Source of the DNA: JBFWVR01 sp050246635
GTDB lineage: Bacteria > Acidobacteriota > Vicinamibacteria > Vicinamibacterales > UBA2999
Length of the DNA: 64,000 nt
NCBI GenBank assembly: GCA_050246635.1
Contig: JBFWVR010000005.1
Coordinates: 62,001-126,000, forward strand
Direction: 5' to 3'
In this document: positions 34,712 through 45,206 of the stretch, piece by piece
Layout of the letters: each line of letters opens with the position of its first letter
Numbering within the stretch: the stretch's first letter is position 1
The notes under the pieces: model-generated
The model's database searches: none
The model's input: only the letters and a program-made list of their open reading frames with translations
Told to the model about the DNA's origin: nothing
Made by a program: the position numbers and the translations under genes

Positions 34712-37374
34712 GTCCACCGGCCTCACGCGCGGGCGGGTTGATGCTGGCAGCCCTGGCCGGCGCCTCCGCCTGGGTGTCGCTCGGTACGCTCGCTGTCACC
34801 AGCAGTGAGACCCTCACCCGTGTTGGTGCACTGCCGCCGATCTGGGTCCTGATCGGACTCGTGGCGGCCGCCGTGGCGGCCGCGCATCTCGATCGCCTCC
34901 CGACCGGGCGCGCATGGCCACTCTCGCTGACGCTGCTGCTGTGGCTGCCGTGGATGCCCGTGCGGGTGCCAGCCGCGATGCTGGTCTTCGACGGGCACGC
35001 CGAGTTGCTCGTCTGGGCCGCAGCGCTGCTCGGTGTGGCCTTCTCGGGCCCCATTGCCTGGCCCGACCGCCTGCGCAGGCTGGTCGCCGAACCCCGCCGG
35101 GCGCCCGTGGCCGCCGGGCTCGCGGCGGCGGCGTGCTTCGGCGCCGGGGCGGTGGCCATCGCGCCACAGATTCCTGCCGGCGACGAGCCGCATTACCTCA
35201 TCATCACGCAGAGCCTGCTGAAGGACGGTGACCTGCGCATCGAGAACAACCACCGTCAGGGTGACTACCTCTCGTATTTCGACGGGGCGCTTCCACCCGA
35301 CTACCTGCGCCGGGGCACCGACGGCGAGATCTACTCGATCCATGCGCCTGGAATCTCCGCGGTGGTGCTGCCTGCGTTCGCGCTCGGCGGCTATCCGGCG
35401 GCCGTGCTGCTCGTCATCCTGCTCACGGCCGCGGGCACGGCCTTCGCGTGGCACGCCGCCTGGCTGTTGACCGGGAGTGTCGGGGCGGCGTGGTTTGGAT
35501 GGGCGGCGGTCACGTTTGCCGCGCCGGTCTTCTTTCACGCGTTCACGATCTATCCCGACGGCACCGGCGCCGCGCTCGCGATGTTCGCGGCCTGGGTGCT
35601 CGTTCGCCTCGCGGTCGGGGGCGCGGCCTCCGTGGCGGCGCCGTGGCTGGCGGCGACCGGGACGGCGCTGGCACTGCTGCCGTGGCTGCACACGCGCTTC
35701 GCGCTCGTGTCCGTCGGCGTCGGGGCGGCCATCGCGCTCAGGCTCCTGGTGCGGCCCGATCGCCTGCGCGCGCTGTCGGCCTTCGCGGCCTTCCCGGCCG
35801 TGGGCGCCGCTGGGTGGTTCCTGTACTTCAGGGTGATCTACGGCACCTTCAGTCCGGCGTCGCCCTACGGCGGCTACACGCAGAGCTCGCTGGCGAATCT
35901 CTGGCCCGGGTTGCCGGGGCTGCTTGCCGACCAGCAGTTCGGCCTGTTCGCCAGCGCGCCGGCGCTCCTGGCAGGCGTCATCGGCCTCGTGCCACTCGCG
36001 CGGCGCTATCCGCGCCTGGCGGTCGAGTTGCTGGCCGTCGGCGTGCCGTACGCGATGGCCGTGGGTTCCTATCGCATGTGGTGGGGCGGTTACAGCGCCC
36101 CGGCCCGCTTCCTCGTCGTCCTGCTGCTGCCGCTGGCCGTAGCGGCCGCGGCCGCCTGGCGCGCCGGAGGACGTGGCAGCCGCGCGGGCTTGCTCGCCTT
36201 GTTGCTGGCGAGCGTGGCGACACTGGGCGCCCGCACCTTCGTGGAGCAGGGCCGCTTCGTCTACAACAGCCGCGACGGGCGCGACCTGCTGCTCGAGTGG
36301 GGCTCGCGCCAGGTGAATCTCCCGCTGGCCTTCCCGAGCCTGCACCGCGATCCCGTGCCGCAGGCGCTTGCTGACGCGGCCGTCTGGCTGGCCGTGGCCG
36401 CGATGGGCGCTGGCGTGCTCGTGCTGCTGTCGGACAGGGGCTGGCGCCGCGGCCAGGCATGGACGGCGACGGCGTGGACCGCTGCCGTCGCGTCGATGCT
36501 CGCGATGACCATCGTCTGGTCACGTCAGCCCGGGACAGCCGTGACGGCGACATCGTCCCAGGCCGACTTCCTGCGGAACTGGAACCCGACGTTACAGCCG
36601 CTGACGCTGAGCGTCCTGCCGACCCGCCGGGTGAGCGCCGCCGATCTGCCTCGGCGCCTGACCCTCGAGACGACGGAGCGTGGGGTGGCCGTCGGGGGCA
36701 CGCGTCCGTTGTTCCAGGTGCCGCTGGTGCCCGCCGGTCGCTACGAGGTGCTCACGGATGGCCGTTCCCGCCTCTCAGGCGCGTTGGACGTCCTCGTCGG
36801 CCGGACGAGCCAGCGCCTCGACCACTGGCCGGTGGATGGCCGCCCGGGTGGCGTACCGGGGCTGACCCTCGAACTGCCGGTGCTGGTGCACTCGGTGACG
36901 ATCGTGGGCGACGCGGCCGCCACCGGTGCGATCACCAGCCTCTCGCTGCGACCGCTGGAGGTCGTGCCACCGGCCGGCCGCGTCGACGATGACTACGCCG
37001 TCCGGGCGTCGCGATATGGCACGCTACGCGTGTTCTTCATGGACGACAACGTCTTCATGGAGGCGCCGGGCTTCTGGACACGCGGTGGCGCCACCGGTGT
37101 GGTCGTGCTCGACCCGGACGAGGGCAGCGGGCGGTCACTCCGGTTGCGCGCTGGCCCGGTGCCCGTCGTGGTGGACCTCGAAGCCGGCGACTGGCGGGAG
37201 ACGCTGACGCTCCCGGCCGGCGAGGAGCGTGTCATCGATCCGCCGGCAGGCGAGGGGGGCGCCACGACCCTGTCCATCCACACCCACGACGGCTTCCGCC
37301 CGTCGGAAGTGGACGCCCGCAGCGACGACCGCCGCTTCCTCGGCGTCTGGCTGGAGCCCGCCGAGCGGAAATGA
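34690..37374 (+). CDS. large polytopic membrane protein with C-terminal beta-rich domain
   Basis: The 894-residue protein has about 12-14 membrane segments in its first 620 residues, including the loop PAGDEPHYLIITQSLLKDGDLRIENNH, which resembles the acidic first loop of GT39-like GT-C transferases. Residues from about 640 onward form a periplasmic beta-rich region (YEVLTDGRSRLSGALDVLVGR, VFFMDDNVFMEAPGFWTRGG). The start is GTG at 34690 with GGGAG nine bases upstream; a later ATG at 34741 is possible. It is followed directly by a strong terminator. A role in surface glycan assembly is an inference. Confidence 0.75.
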   Translation: MPGAQTLSPPASRAGGLMLAALAGASAWVSLGTLAVTSSETLTRVGALPPIWVLIGLVAAAVAAAHLDRLPTGRAWPLSLTLLLWLPWMPVRVPAAMLVFDGHAELLVWAAALLGVAFSGPIAWPDRLRRLVAEPRRAPVAAGLAAAACFGAGAVAIAPQIPAGDEPHYLIITQSLLKDGDLRIENNHRQGDYLSYFDGALPPDYLRRGTDGEIYSIHAPGISAVVLPAFALGGYPAAVLLVILLTAAGTAFAWHAAWLLTGSVGAAWFGWAAVTFAAPVFFHAFTIYPDGTGAALAMFAAWVLVRLAVGGAASVAAPWLAATGTALALLPWLHTRFALVSVGVGAAIALRLLVRPDRLRALSAFAAFPAVGAAGWFLYFRVIYGTFSPASPYGGYTQSSLANLWPGLPGLLADQQFGLFASAPALLAGVIGLVPLARRYPRLAVELLAVGVPYAMAVGSYRMWWGGYSAPARFLVVLLLPLAVAAAAAWRAGGRGSRAGLLALLLASVATLGARTFVEQGRFVYNSRDGRDLLLEWGSRQVNLPLAFPSLHRDPVPQALADAAVWLAVAAMGAGVLVLLSDRGWRRGQAWTATAWTAAVASMLAMTIVWSRQPGTAVTATSSQADFLRNWNPTLQPLTLSVLPTRRVSAADLPRRLTLETTERGVAVGGTRPLFQVPLVPAGRYEVLTDGRSRLSGALDVLVGRTSQRLDHWPVDGRPGGVPGLTLELPVLVHSVTIVGDAAATGAITSLSLRPLEVVPPAGRVDDDYAVRASRYGTLRVFFMDDNVFMEAPGFWTRGGATGVVVLDPDEGSGRSLRLRAGPVPVVVDLEAGDWRETLTLPAGEERVIDPPAGEGGATTLSIHTHDGFRPSEVDARSDDRRFLGVWLEPAERK

Positions 37375-37407
37375 AAAAGGGGGTCGACCGCGTGTCAGCC
37401 CCCTTTT
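37375..37407. terminator. bidirectional rho-independent terminator
   Basis: The stem AAAAGGGGG / CCCCCTTTT has a loop of about 15 bases. The T-run on one side serves the plus-strand membrane gene, and the A-run on the other gives T5 for the converging minus-strand gene. Confidence 0.85.
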
Positions 37408-37448
37408 CCGCACCTCCGTGCCGCACCTTCGTGCCGCACCCCCGTCTA

Positions 37449-38276
37449 CTAAAACCTCACGATGCCCGCGTAGTACCACCCCTTGAACTTCAGGTTGCCG
37501 CTGTCGAGGTCGACGGCGTAGCTGACGTCCACCGAACGGTAGCCGACCTGGGCCCCGAAGTTGTTGGAGAAGTTCACGACGGAGTAGAAGTCGTAGTCCA
37601 GGTACCGTCCTTCGTACTCCTCGGACAGGTTGTCCGGGATCTTGAAGAACGTCACCTCGCCGCCGATGGCCAGGGCCGGCAGGACGTACCCGCGGCCGAC
37701 CAGCCCGAAGGTCGGGATGGGCGCGACCTGGTTGGTGAACTCCTCGCCGATCGGGCTGTTCAGTGACACCTTCACGTCCGAGTACTTCAGGTCCGCGAGC
37801 ACCCCGAGGTAGCCGCGGTCCCGGTAGATGAAGTCGTACTCGTACCCGAAGCGGTAGGTCTTGAGGTCGGCGCTGGTGGCGACGGGCAGGCCGACGGAGT
37901 AGCGCTGGCCGTTGAACACGAACTCGCGGGTGAGCGTGGTCTCGGCCTCGTACTTGATCGGCAGGTAGTGGAACCGGAACTTGTGCCGGCGGGCGGGCCT
38001 GAGCACGAGCCGGACTTCCGGGATGCGCTTCTGCTCGACGCCGAGGTCCTCCACCAGGTCCACGTCGTCACCCACGATGCCGAGTGACTCGCTGCTGATG
38101 ATCAGGAACGGCTCCGGGTTCCAGTAGGCGAAGGCCGCCTCGATGTGGAACGTCTCGCCGACCGCGGGGTCGGGCGGGGCCTGGAACTGGGCGGCCGCGG
38201 GCGCCGCGGTGCCCCAGACGATGCTGAGGACCGCCGCCGCACGGATCAGGTACACACACGTCCGCATAGACGCCAT
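37449..38276 (-). CDS. putative outer-membrane beta-barrel protein
   Basis: The 275-residue protein has a signal peptide (MRTCVYLIRAAAVLSIVWG, cleavage near AAAQF). Alternating amphipathic strands run through the mature part, with aromatic girdle residues (KFRFHYLPIKYEAETTL, YRFGYEYDFIYRDRGYLGVLADLKY, FYSVVNFSNNFGAQVGYRSV), and it ends in a Phe (YYAGIVRF), the classic BAM signal. No specific family was recognised. Starts at 38276 or 38267 are both possible. It converges with the large membrane gene over a shared terminator. Confidence 0.8.
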   Translation of the reverse strand: MASMRTCVYLIRAAAVLSIVWGTAAPAAAQFQAPPDPAVGETFHIEAAFAYWNPEPFLIISSESLGIVGDDVDLVEDLGVEQKRIPEVRLVLRPARRHKFRFHYLPIKYEAETTLTREFVFNGQRYSVGLPVATSADLKTYRFGYEYDFIYRDRGYLGVLADLKYSDVKVSLNSPIGEEFTNQVAPIPTFGLVGRGYVLPALAIGGEVTFFKIPDNLSEEYEGRYLDYDFYSVVNFSNNFGAQVGYRSVDVSYAVDLDSGNLKFKGWYYAGIVRF

Positions 38277-38400
38277 CTCTGCCCCGGGATGTCCGATCGT
38301 TGAATTCCGCACCCGCAGGGAAACGCGGGCGTCCGGCCCTGGGGGAGGGCCGCCAGCCTGACTGGGAGGACAGGCTCAGCAAGGGTAGCACGGACGACAG

Positions 38401-38533
38401 GGAATTCAGAATCAAGAAAACGGAATCAAGAAAGGAATTCTGAATTCGCAAGTTGGGAGGGGAGCGACCAGGGCGCTCGTGTTCTCGTCGGTGTGAATGC
38501 CCTTCTTGATTCCGTTTTCTTGATCCTCAATTC
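38401..38533. repeat. MITE-like inverted-repeat element, copy 1
   Basis: Arms of about 30 bp contain GAAAACGGAATCA (38416-38428) and its exact complement (38507-38519). They flank an internal stretch of about 78 bp without coding potential. A related element with the same 13-mer arms lies at 44535-44640. Confidence 0.65.
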
Positions 38534-38548
38534 TCTGACCGTGTACGT

Positions 38549-38580
38549 GCGACAGGCCGGACTCAGGTCCGGCCTGTCGC
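38549..38580 (-). terminator. GC-rich hairpin downstream of the cstA operon
   Basis: A perfect 14-bp stem (GCGACAGGCCGGAC and its complement) with a four-base loop. No T-run follows on the minus strand, so termination may need Rho, or the hairpin may only protect the 3' end. Confidence 0.5.
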
Positions 38581-38632
38581 GCGTATGCGGTCAGAGCTTG
38601 CGGGTCCGCTCCAGGACCCGTGGGTTCGCCCC

Positions 38633-38713
38633 TCAACAGCCGGGGGGCTCGGCGTAGGCGAGTTCGAAGAACTGCCGGACGCCGGCGAGGAACCGACGGA
38701 GCCAGTCGCGCAT
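38633..38713 (-). CDS. putative small protein encoded after cstA
   Basis: An ATG three bases after the cstA stop opens a 26-codon frame that reads MRDWLRRFLAGVRQFFELAY and ends GC. Small YbdD/YjiX-family genes commonly follow cstA and also end in Cys residues, so this may be a much shortened relative. The length is well below that family's usual 60-70 residues. No separate ribosome-binding site is visible, and translation would depend on coupling to cstA. Confidence 0.35.
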   Translation of the reverse strand: MRDWLRRFLAGVRQFFELAYAEPPGC

Positions 38714-38716
38714 CGT

Positions 38717-40534
<1,818 letters not shown>

Positions 40535-40673
40535 AGGGCGGGAATAATATCACCGGCCAACTCTGCCGCGTTTGTAACAGATTGTCTTTGCCGCGCCACC
40601 GTCCGCGCCGTTTTCGCGCGTTTTTCCGGGACCTGACCGCCCGCGATCGCGTCCCTCCGGAGTGCCCGCTCGG

Positions 40674-42422
40674 ATGCCGTCCCCACTCGCCCGCCTGCTG
40701 CGCCTGATGCTGCGCCATCAGGGCGCCCTCGGCCTCGGCCTCACCGCCGTCGTGCTCTCGACCGGCATCACCCTCGCCGGGCCGTGGGTCCTCAAGCTGG
40801 CCGTGGACGACCTGACCGCGGCCGTCACCCGCGAGAAGCTCCTGTTCTACGCGGCGGCCATCCTCGGGGTCGCGCTGGCCGGCGGCGCGTTCCGCTTCGT
40901 CATGCGGCGCGCCATTGTCGGCGCCTCCCGCCGCTTCGAGTACGACGTGCGCAACCAGGTCTTCGCGCACCTGCAGCGCCTGCCCCCCGGCTTCTTCGCC
41001 ACCCGCCGCACCGGCGACCTCATGTCGCGCACGACCAACGATCTGAACGCCGTGCGCATGATGGCCGGGCCGGCCGTCATGTATTCCGTCAGCACCGCCC
41101 TCACCTTCATCGCGGCCGTCGCGCTGATGGCCGGCATGAACGGGCGCCTCACGCTCATCGCCCTCGTGCCCCTCCCCGTCGTCACGCTGTCGGTGCGGTA
41201 CTTCGGCCGCGCCATCCACACACGGTTCGAGGCGATCCAGGCCCAGCTGTCGGAACTGTCGGCGGTGGTGCAGGAGGCCCTCGCCGGCGTGCGGGTCGTG
41301 CGCGCGTACGGGCAGGAAGCCCGCGAGCTCGAGCGGTTCCGCGCCGCCAACGCGGAGTACGTCGCCCGCAGCCGGGTGCTCATCCGGCTCCAGGGCCTGT
41401 ACTACCCCAGCCTCTCGCTGCTGATGGGCCTGTCGGCCCTGCTCGTCCTCTGGCTCGGCAGCCGGGACGTCGTCGCCGGGCGGATGAGCGTGGGCGACCT
41501 GGTCGCATTCAACGCGTACCTGCTCATGCTCTCGTGGCCGATGATCGCGTTCGGGTGGGTCACCAACATGCTGCAGCGCGGCCTGGCGTCCTGGGGCCGC
41601 CTCCTGGAAATCCTCGACGTCGAGCCGGCCATCACCGACCGCGACGTGACGCACCCCGAGGTGCAGCCAGCCGATCTCCAGGGCGCCGTCGAGGTCCGGG
41701 ATCTCCACTTCGGCTACGGCGGCGCACCCGTGCTCGACGGGGTGTCGTTCAGCGCGAGGGCCGGCGAGACCGTCGCGATCGTGGGCGCAACCGGATCCGG
41801 GAAGTCGACGCTGCTCGGCCTGCTCGCCCGGCTCTACGACCCGCCGCCCGGCTCGGTGTTCGTGGACGGCATGGACGTCCGGACGCTGCCGCTCGCCACA
41901 CTTCGTGGCGCGCTCGGCGTCGTGCCGCAGGAGGCGTTCCTGTTCTCGGATTCGCTCGGCGACAACGTGCGCTTCGGGCGGCCGTCCGCCTCGCTCGAGG
42001 ACGTGCGCGCCGCAGCCGCGGTGGCCCGCCTCGACGTGGACGTCGCGGACTTCCCGCGCGGCTACGACACGATGGTGGGGGAGCGGGGCATCACGTTGTC
42101 CGGCGGCCAGAAGCAGCGCACCGCCATCGCCCGCGCCGTCCTCGTCGACCCCCGCATCCTGGTCCTGGACGATGCGCTGTCGGCGGTGGACACGGGCACG
42201 GAGGACGCGATCCTGGCAAACCTGCGGAAGGTCCGCCAGGGCCGGACGACGTTCATCGTGTCGCACCGCGTCTCCACGATCCGGGACGCCGACCAGATCC
42301 TCGTGCTCGAGCGCGGACGGATCGTCGAACGCGGCACCCACGTCCGGCTGCTGACGGCAGGCGGCGTCTACGCCGCCATGGAAGCCCGGCAAAGGCTGGA
42401 ACAGGAAGTGTCGGATTTCTAG
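40674..42422 (+). CDS. ABC exporter half-transporter, degenerate ATPase site
   Basis: The 582-residue protein has six membrane helices fused to a nucleotide-binding domain. Walker A is VGATGSGKS (about residue 370) and the signature is LSGGQKQRTAIARAV. The Walker B end is LDDALSAVD, with Asp500 in place of the catalytic Glu, which marks the degenerate site of heterodimeric exporters such as TM287/288 and BmrCD. The ATG at 40674 follows GGAG, while a GTG four codons earlier has no ribosome-binding site. Its partner is the next ABC gene, across a 312-bp repeat region. The substrate is unknown. Confidence 0.92.
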   Translation: MPSPLARLLRLMLRHQGALGLGLTAVVLSTGITLAGPWVLKLAVDDLTAAVTREKLLFYAAAILGVALAGGAFRFVMRRAIVGASRRFEYDVRNQVFAHLQRLPPGFFATRRTGDLMSRTTNDLNAVRMMAGPAVMYSVSTALTFIAAVALMAGMNGRLTLIALVPLPVVTLSVRYFGRAIHTRFEAIQAQLSELSAVVQEALAGVRVVRAYGQEARELERFRAANAEYVARSRVLIRLQGLYYPSLSLLMGLSALLVLWLGSRDVVAGRMSVGDLVAFNAYLLMLSWPMIAFGWVTNMLQRGLASWGRLLEILDVEPAITDRDVTHPEVQPADLQGAVEVRDLHFGYGGAPVLDGVSFSARAGETVAIVGATGSGKSTLLGLLARLYDPPPGSVFVDGMDVRTLPLATLRGALGVVPQEAFLFSDSLGDNVRFGRPSASLEDVRAAAAVARLDVDVADFPRGYDTMVGERGITLSGGQKQRTAIARAVLVDPRILVLDDALSAVDTGTEDAILANLRKVRQGRTTFIVSHRVSTIRDADQILVLERGRIVERGTHVRLLTAGGVYAAMEARQRLEQEVSDF

Positions 42423-42423
42423 C

Positions 42424-42731
42424 ATCTGGTGATCTTGTGATCTCGTGATCTTGTGATTTGGATTGGTGGATTTGGGGGATTGAGGGATTGAGGGATTCGA
42501 GCGGGGCGCGGCAGCGCGGGAGCTGTTGCGCCGTGAGACACCCTTATCTGTGCATCCAGCCTTCATCTGTGCATCCGTGTCTCTGACCTTTGTGCATGGC
42601 GTGTCTCTGACCTTTGTGCATCCGTGTCTCTGATATCTGTGCCATCTGTGCAATCTGTGGCCTGTGCCATCCGTGGCCTGCGCAATCTGTGGCCTGTGCA
42701 ATCTGTGGCCTGTGAAATCTGTGGCCTGTGA
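42424..42731. repeat. low-complexity repeats between the two ABC genes
   Basis: The stretch starts with GTGATCTT- and GGGATTGA-type short repeats (42424-42502). About three 'tgacctttgtgcatccgtgtctc' style units follow, then about five 16-bp units of CAATCTGTGGCCTGTG. The last unit ends three bases before the ATG of the second ABC gene, so no normal ribosome-binding site is present there. Confidence 0.75.
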
Positions 42732-42734
42732 AAC

Positions 42735-44525
42735 ATGAGCGACATCGCTGCTGACGAGATTCTCGGCAAGGCCTACGATGCCCGCCTGATGCGGCGGCTG
42801 CTGGCGTTCCTGTGGCCCCACTGGCGGGCCGTGGTCGTGGCCTTCGTGGCCATCGTCGCCACCTCGCTGCTGGCGCTCGTGCCGCCCTTCCTCATCCGGC
42901 AGGTGATCGATGTCCAGATCCCGGCCGGTGACCTGGATGGCCTGGCGATCACGGCCGCGCTGTACCTGGCGACGCTCGTCGCGCAGTACGGCGCCGAGTT
43001 CGTGCAGACGTGGACGCTGCAGATGACCGGGCAGCGCATCATGTTCGACCTGCGGATGGCGATCTACGCCCACCTGCAGCGGCTCGACCTGCGTTTCTAC
43101 GACCGCAATCCCGTCGGCCGCCTCATGACACGCGTCACGACGGACGTCGACGCGCTGAACGATCTGTTCACGGCCGGGGTCGTCTCGGTCTTCGGCGACG
43201 TCTTCACGCTGGCCGGGATCATGGGCGTGATGCTGTGGCTCGACTGGCAGCTCGCGCTGGTCGCCTTCTCGGTGCTGCCGCTGATCGTGATCGCCACGCA
43301 GTGGTTCCGGCTCGGGGTGCGGGAGTCGTACCGGGCGGTCCGCATGTGGATTGCCCGCATCAACGCCTTCCTGCAGGAGAACATCACCGGCATGGCGACG
43401 GTGCAGCTGTTCCGGCGCGAAGGACGGAACTTCGAGGCCTTCGACGCGCTCGACCGCGGGCACCTCGAGGCGAACCTCTCGGGCATCACCTACTACGCGG
43501 TGTTCTATCCGCTGATCGAGATCATCGCCGCCCTGGCCACCGCCCTGCTGATCTGGTTCGGCGGCGGCGACGTCATCCGCGGCACCGTCACCCTCGGCAC
43601 CCTCGTCGCGTTCATCCAGTACGGCCAGCGCTTCTTCCGGCCGATCTCGGACCTGTCGGAGAAGTTCAACGTGCTCCAGGCCGCGATGGCGTCGTCCGAG
43701 CGGATTTTCGGGCTGCTGGACACCCCGGTGGAGATCAGCTCACCGGAGGCCGGCCGGGTGCCGGCACCGGTCGAGGGCCCTGGGCGCCGCACGACGCCGT
43801 CGCGGATCGAGTTCGATCACGTCTGGTTCGCGTACACCGGTGAAGACTGGGTGCTGCGGGACGTGTCATTCGTAATCGAGCCGGGGGAGCGGGTCGGCAT
43901 CGTCGGGGCGACGGGCGCGGGCAAGACGACGGTCATCAGCCTGCTGCTGCGATTCTACGACGTCAGCCGTGGCCGTATCCTGCTGGACGGCCGGGACATC
44001 CGCACCTTCGACCTGCACGCACTGCGGCGGCACTTCAGCCTCGTGCTCCAGGACGTGCACCTGTTCTCGGGCACGATTGCCGCGAACATCCGGCTCGGAG
44101 AATCGGGCATCGGGGACGAGGCGGTCCGTGCCGCGGCCGCGGCGGTAAAGGCGGACCGGTTCATCGACGAGTTGCCGGGCGGCTTCGACGCCCCCGTGGC
44201 GGAGCGCGGCGCGACGCTGTCGGTGGGGCAGAAGCAGCTGCTGTCGTTCGCCCGCGCGCTCGCCTTCAACCCACCGGTGCTGGTGCTCGACGAAGCGACG
44301 TCAAGCGTGGACACCGAGACCGAGATCCTGATCCGCGAGGCGTTGGGCACGCTGATGCGCGACCGTACGACCGTGGCCATCGCGCACCGCCTGTCGACCA
44401 TCCAGGACATGGACCGCATCCTGGTGTTCCACAAGGGCCACCTGCGGGAGTCGGGTTCCCACCAGGCGCTGCTCGCCGAGCGCGGGCTCTACTACCGCCT
44501 GTTCGCGCTGCAGTTCAACAACTGA
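42735..44525 (+). CDS. ABC exporter half-transporter, catalytically complete
   Basis: The 596-residue protein has a transmembrane domain of six helices and a nucleotide-binding domain with VGATGAGKT (about residue 390), signature LSVGQKQLLSFARAL and Walker B LVLDEATSSVD (Glu520 intact). It pairs naturally with the upstream half-transporter, whose catalytic Glu is Asp, giving one consensus and one degenerate ATP site. The order and sequence style resemble YheI/YheH-type drug or lipid exporters. The ATG is immediately preceded by 16-bp repeats rather than a Shine-Dalgarno motif, so expression may be weak or use another signal. Confidence 0.92.
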   Translation: MSDIAADEILGKAYDARLMRRLLAFLWPHWRAVVVAFVAIVATSLLALVPPFLIRQVIDVQIPAGDLDGLAITAALYLATLVAQYGAEFVQTWTLQMTGQRIMFDLRMAIYAHLQRLDLRFYDRNPVGRLMTRVTTDVDALNDLFTAGVVSVFGDVFTLAGIMGVMLWLDWQLALVAFSVLPLIVIATQWFRLGVRESYRAVRMWIARINAFLQENITGMATVQLFRREGRNFEAFDALDRGHLEANLSGITYYAVFYPLIEIIAALATALLIWFGGGDVIRGTVTLGTLVAFIQYGQRFFRPISDLSEKFNVLQAAMASSERIFGLLDTPVEISSPEAGRVPAPVEGPGRRTTPSRIEFDHVWFAYTGEDWVLRDVSFVIEPGERVGIVGATGAGKTTVISLLLRFYDVSRGRILLDGRDIRTFDLHALRRHFSLVLQDVHLFSGTIAANIRLGESGIGDEAVRAAAAAVKADRFIDELPGGFDAPVAERGATLSVGQKQLLSFARALAFNPPVLVLDEATSSVDTETEILIREALGTLMRDRTTVAIAHRLSTIQDMDRILVFHKGHLRESGSHQALLAERGLYYRLFALQFNN

Positions 44526-44534
44526 AGAAGAGAG

Positions 44535-44640
44535 AAACCAGAAAACGGAATCAAGAACGGCGACAAAGGGGGCAGACCCCTGTGTCGACTCCGCTCTCGA
44601 TTCCGTTTTCCTGATTCCGTTTTCCTGATTCTGGATTCCC
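44535..44640. repeat. MITE-like inverted-repeat element, copy 2
   Basis: GAAAACGGAATCA at 44541-44553 is matched by its exact complement at 44612-44624, with a second near-copy at 44599-44610. The core holds a GACA...GGGG / CCCC...TGTC hairpin. Its arms are shared with the element at 38401-38533. Confidence 0.65.
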
Positions 44641-44642
44641 TG

Positions 44643-45206
44643 CTAGGACGGCGGCAGCGCGAACGGCATGGTCTGCTCGAGCGGCTTGGAGGGCAGCGGG
44701 CGCTCGGCGCGGGCGCGCTCCCGCTGGCGGAACAGGTTGTCCACCACGCTCGGGGCGCTGTTCTGCGGGTTCCAGCCCAGGCGCAGCACGGTGACCTTCA
44801 CCGGCCGCCGCCCGAACTGCAGGGCCTCCTTGCAGCTCCAGAGGTACAGATCGAGAATCCGCCCCTGGACCGCGGGGCCCGTGTCCATGATGGTCCAGAT
44901 GCCCGAGTACTTCTCGACCGGGCTGTCGATGCGCACGACGGTGCCGACCGGCAGCAGCAGCGGGTCGGCGGCCGCGATGCCCGTGCGCACCCGCGCGCCG
45001 GAGGCGGTCGTCTCGCCCTTGCAGTAGGCCGTCGCGGTGAACGGCACCTGGGAGCCCGGCTGGGCCGCCGTGGCCGCTTCCGCGAAGATCGCCTGGCGCG
45101 CGGCGTAGCGGGAGTCGCGGATGGACGTCTCGTACAAGAACACCATCGCCACCGCCACGAGCAGCGTCGCCAGGACCTTTCGCCAGAACGATCGTGATAT
45201 GAACAT
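44643..45206 (-). CDS. 3D-domain protein (probable lytic transglycosylase-related)
   Basis: The 187-residue protein has one N-terminal membrane anchor (VLATLLVAVAMVFLYETS). A 3D domain (PF06725) follows at about 55-150: FTATAYCKGETTASG, AADPLLLPVGTVVRID, WTIMDTGPAVQGRILDLYL, with the three acidic positions of the family retained. Related domains occur in MltA and in YabE/YocH-type cell-wall proteins, so peptidoglycan binding or cleavage outside the membrane is likely. Its start directly abuts the thiL stop, which suggests co-transcription. Confidence 0.85.
   Translation of the reverse strand: MFISRSFWRKVLATLLVAVAMVFLYETSIRDSRYAARQAIFAEAATAAQPGSQVPFTATAYCKGETTASGARVRTGIAAADPLLLPVGTVVRIDSPVEKYSGIWTIMDTGPAVQGRILDLYLWSCKEALQFGRRPVKVTVLRLGWNPQNSAPSVVDNLFRQRERARAERPLPSKPLEQTMPFALPPS

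Noticed and set aside
40674..44525. ABC exporter as transporter of the NRPS product
   Set aside because: It is more than 25 kb away with unrelated genes between, so there is no evidence for a link.
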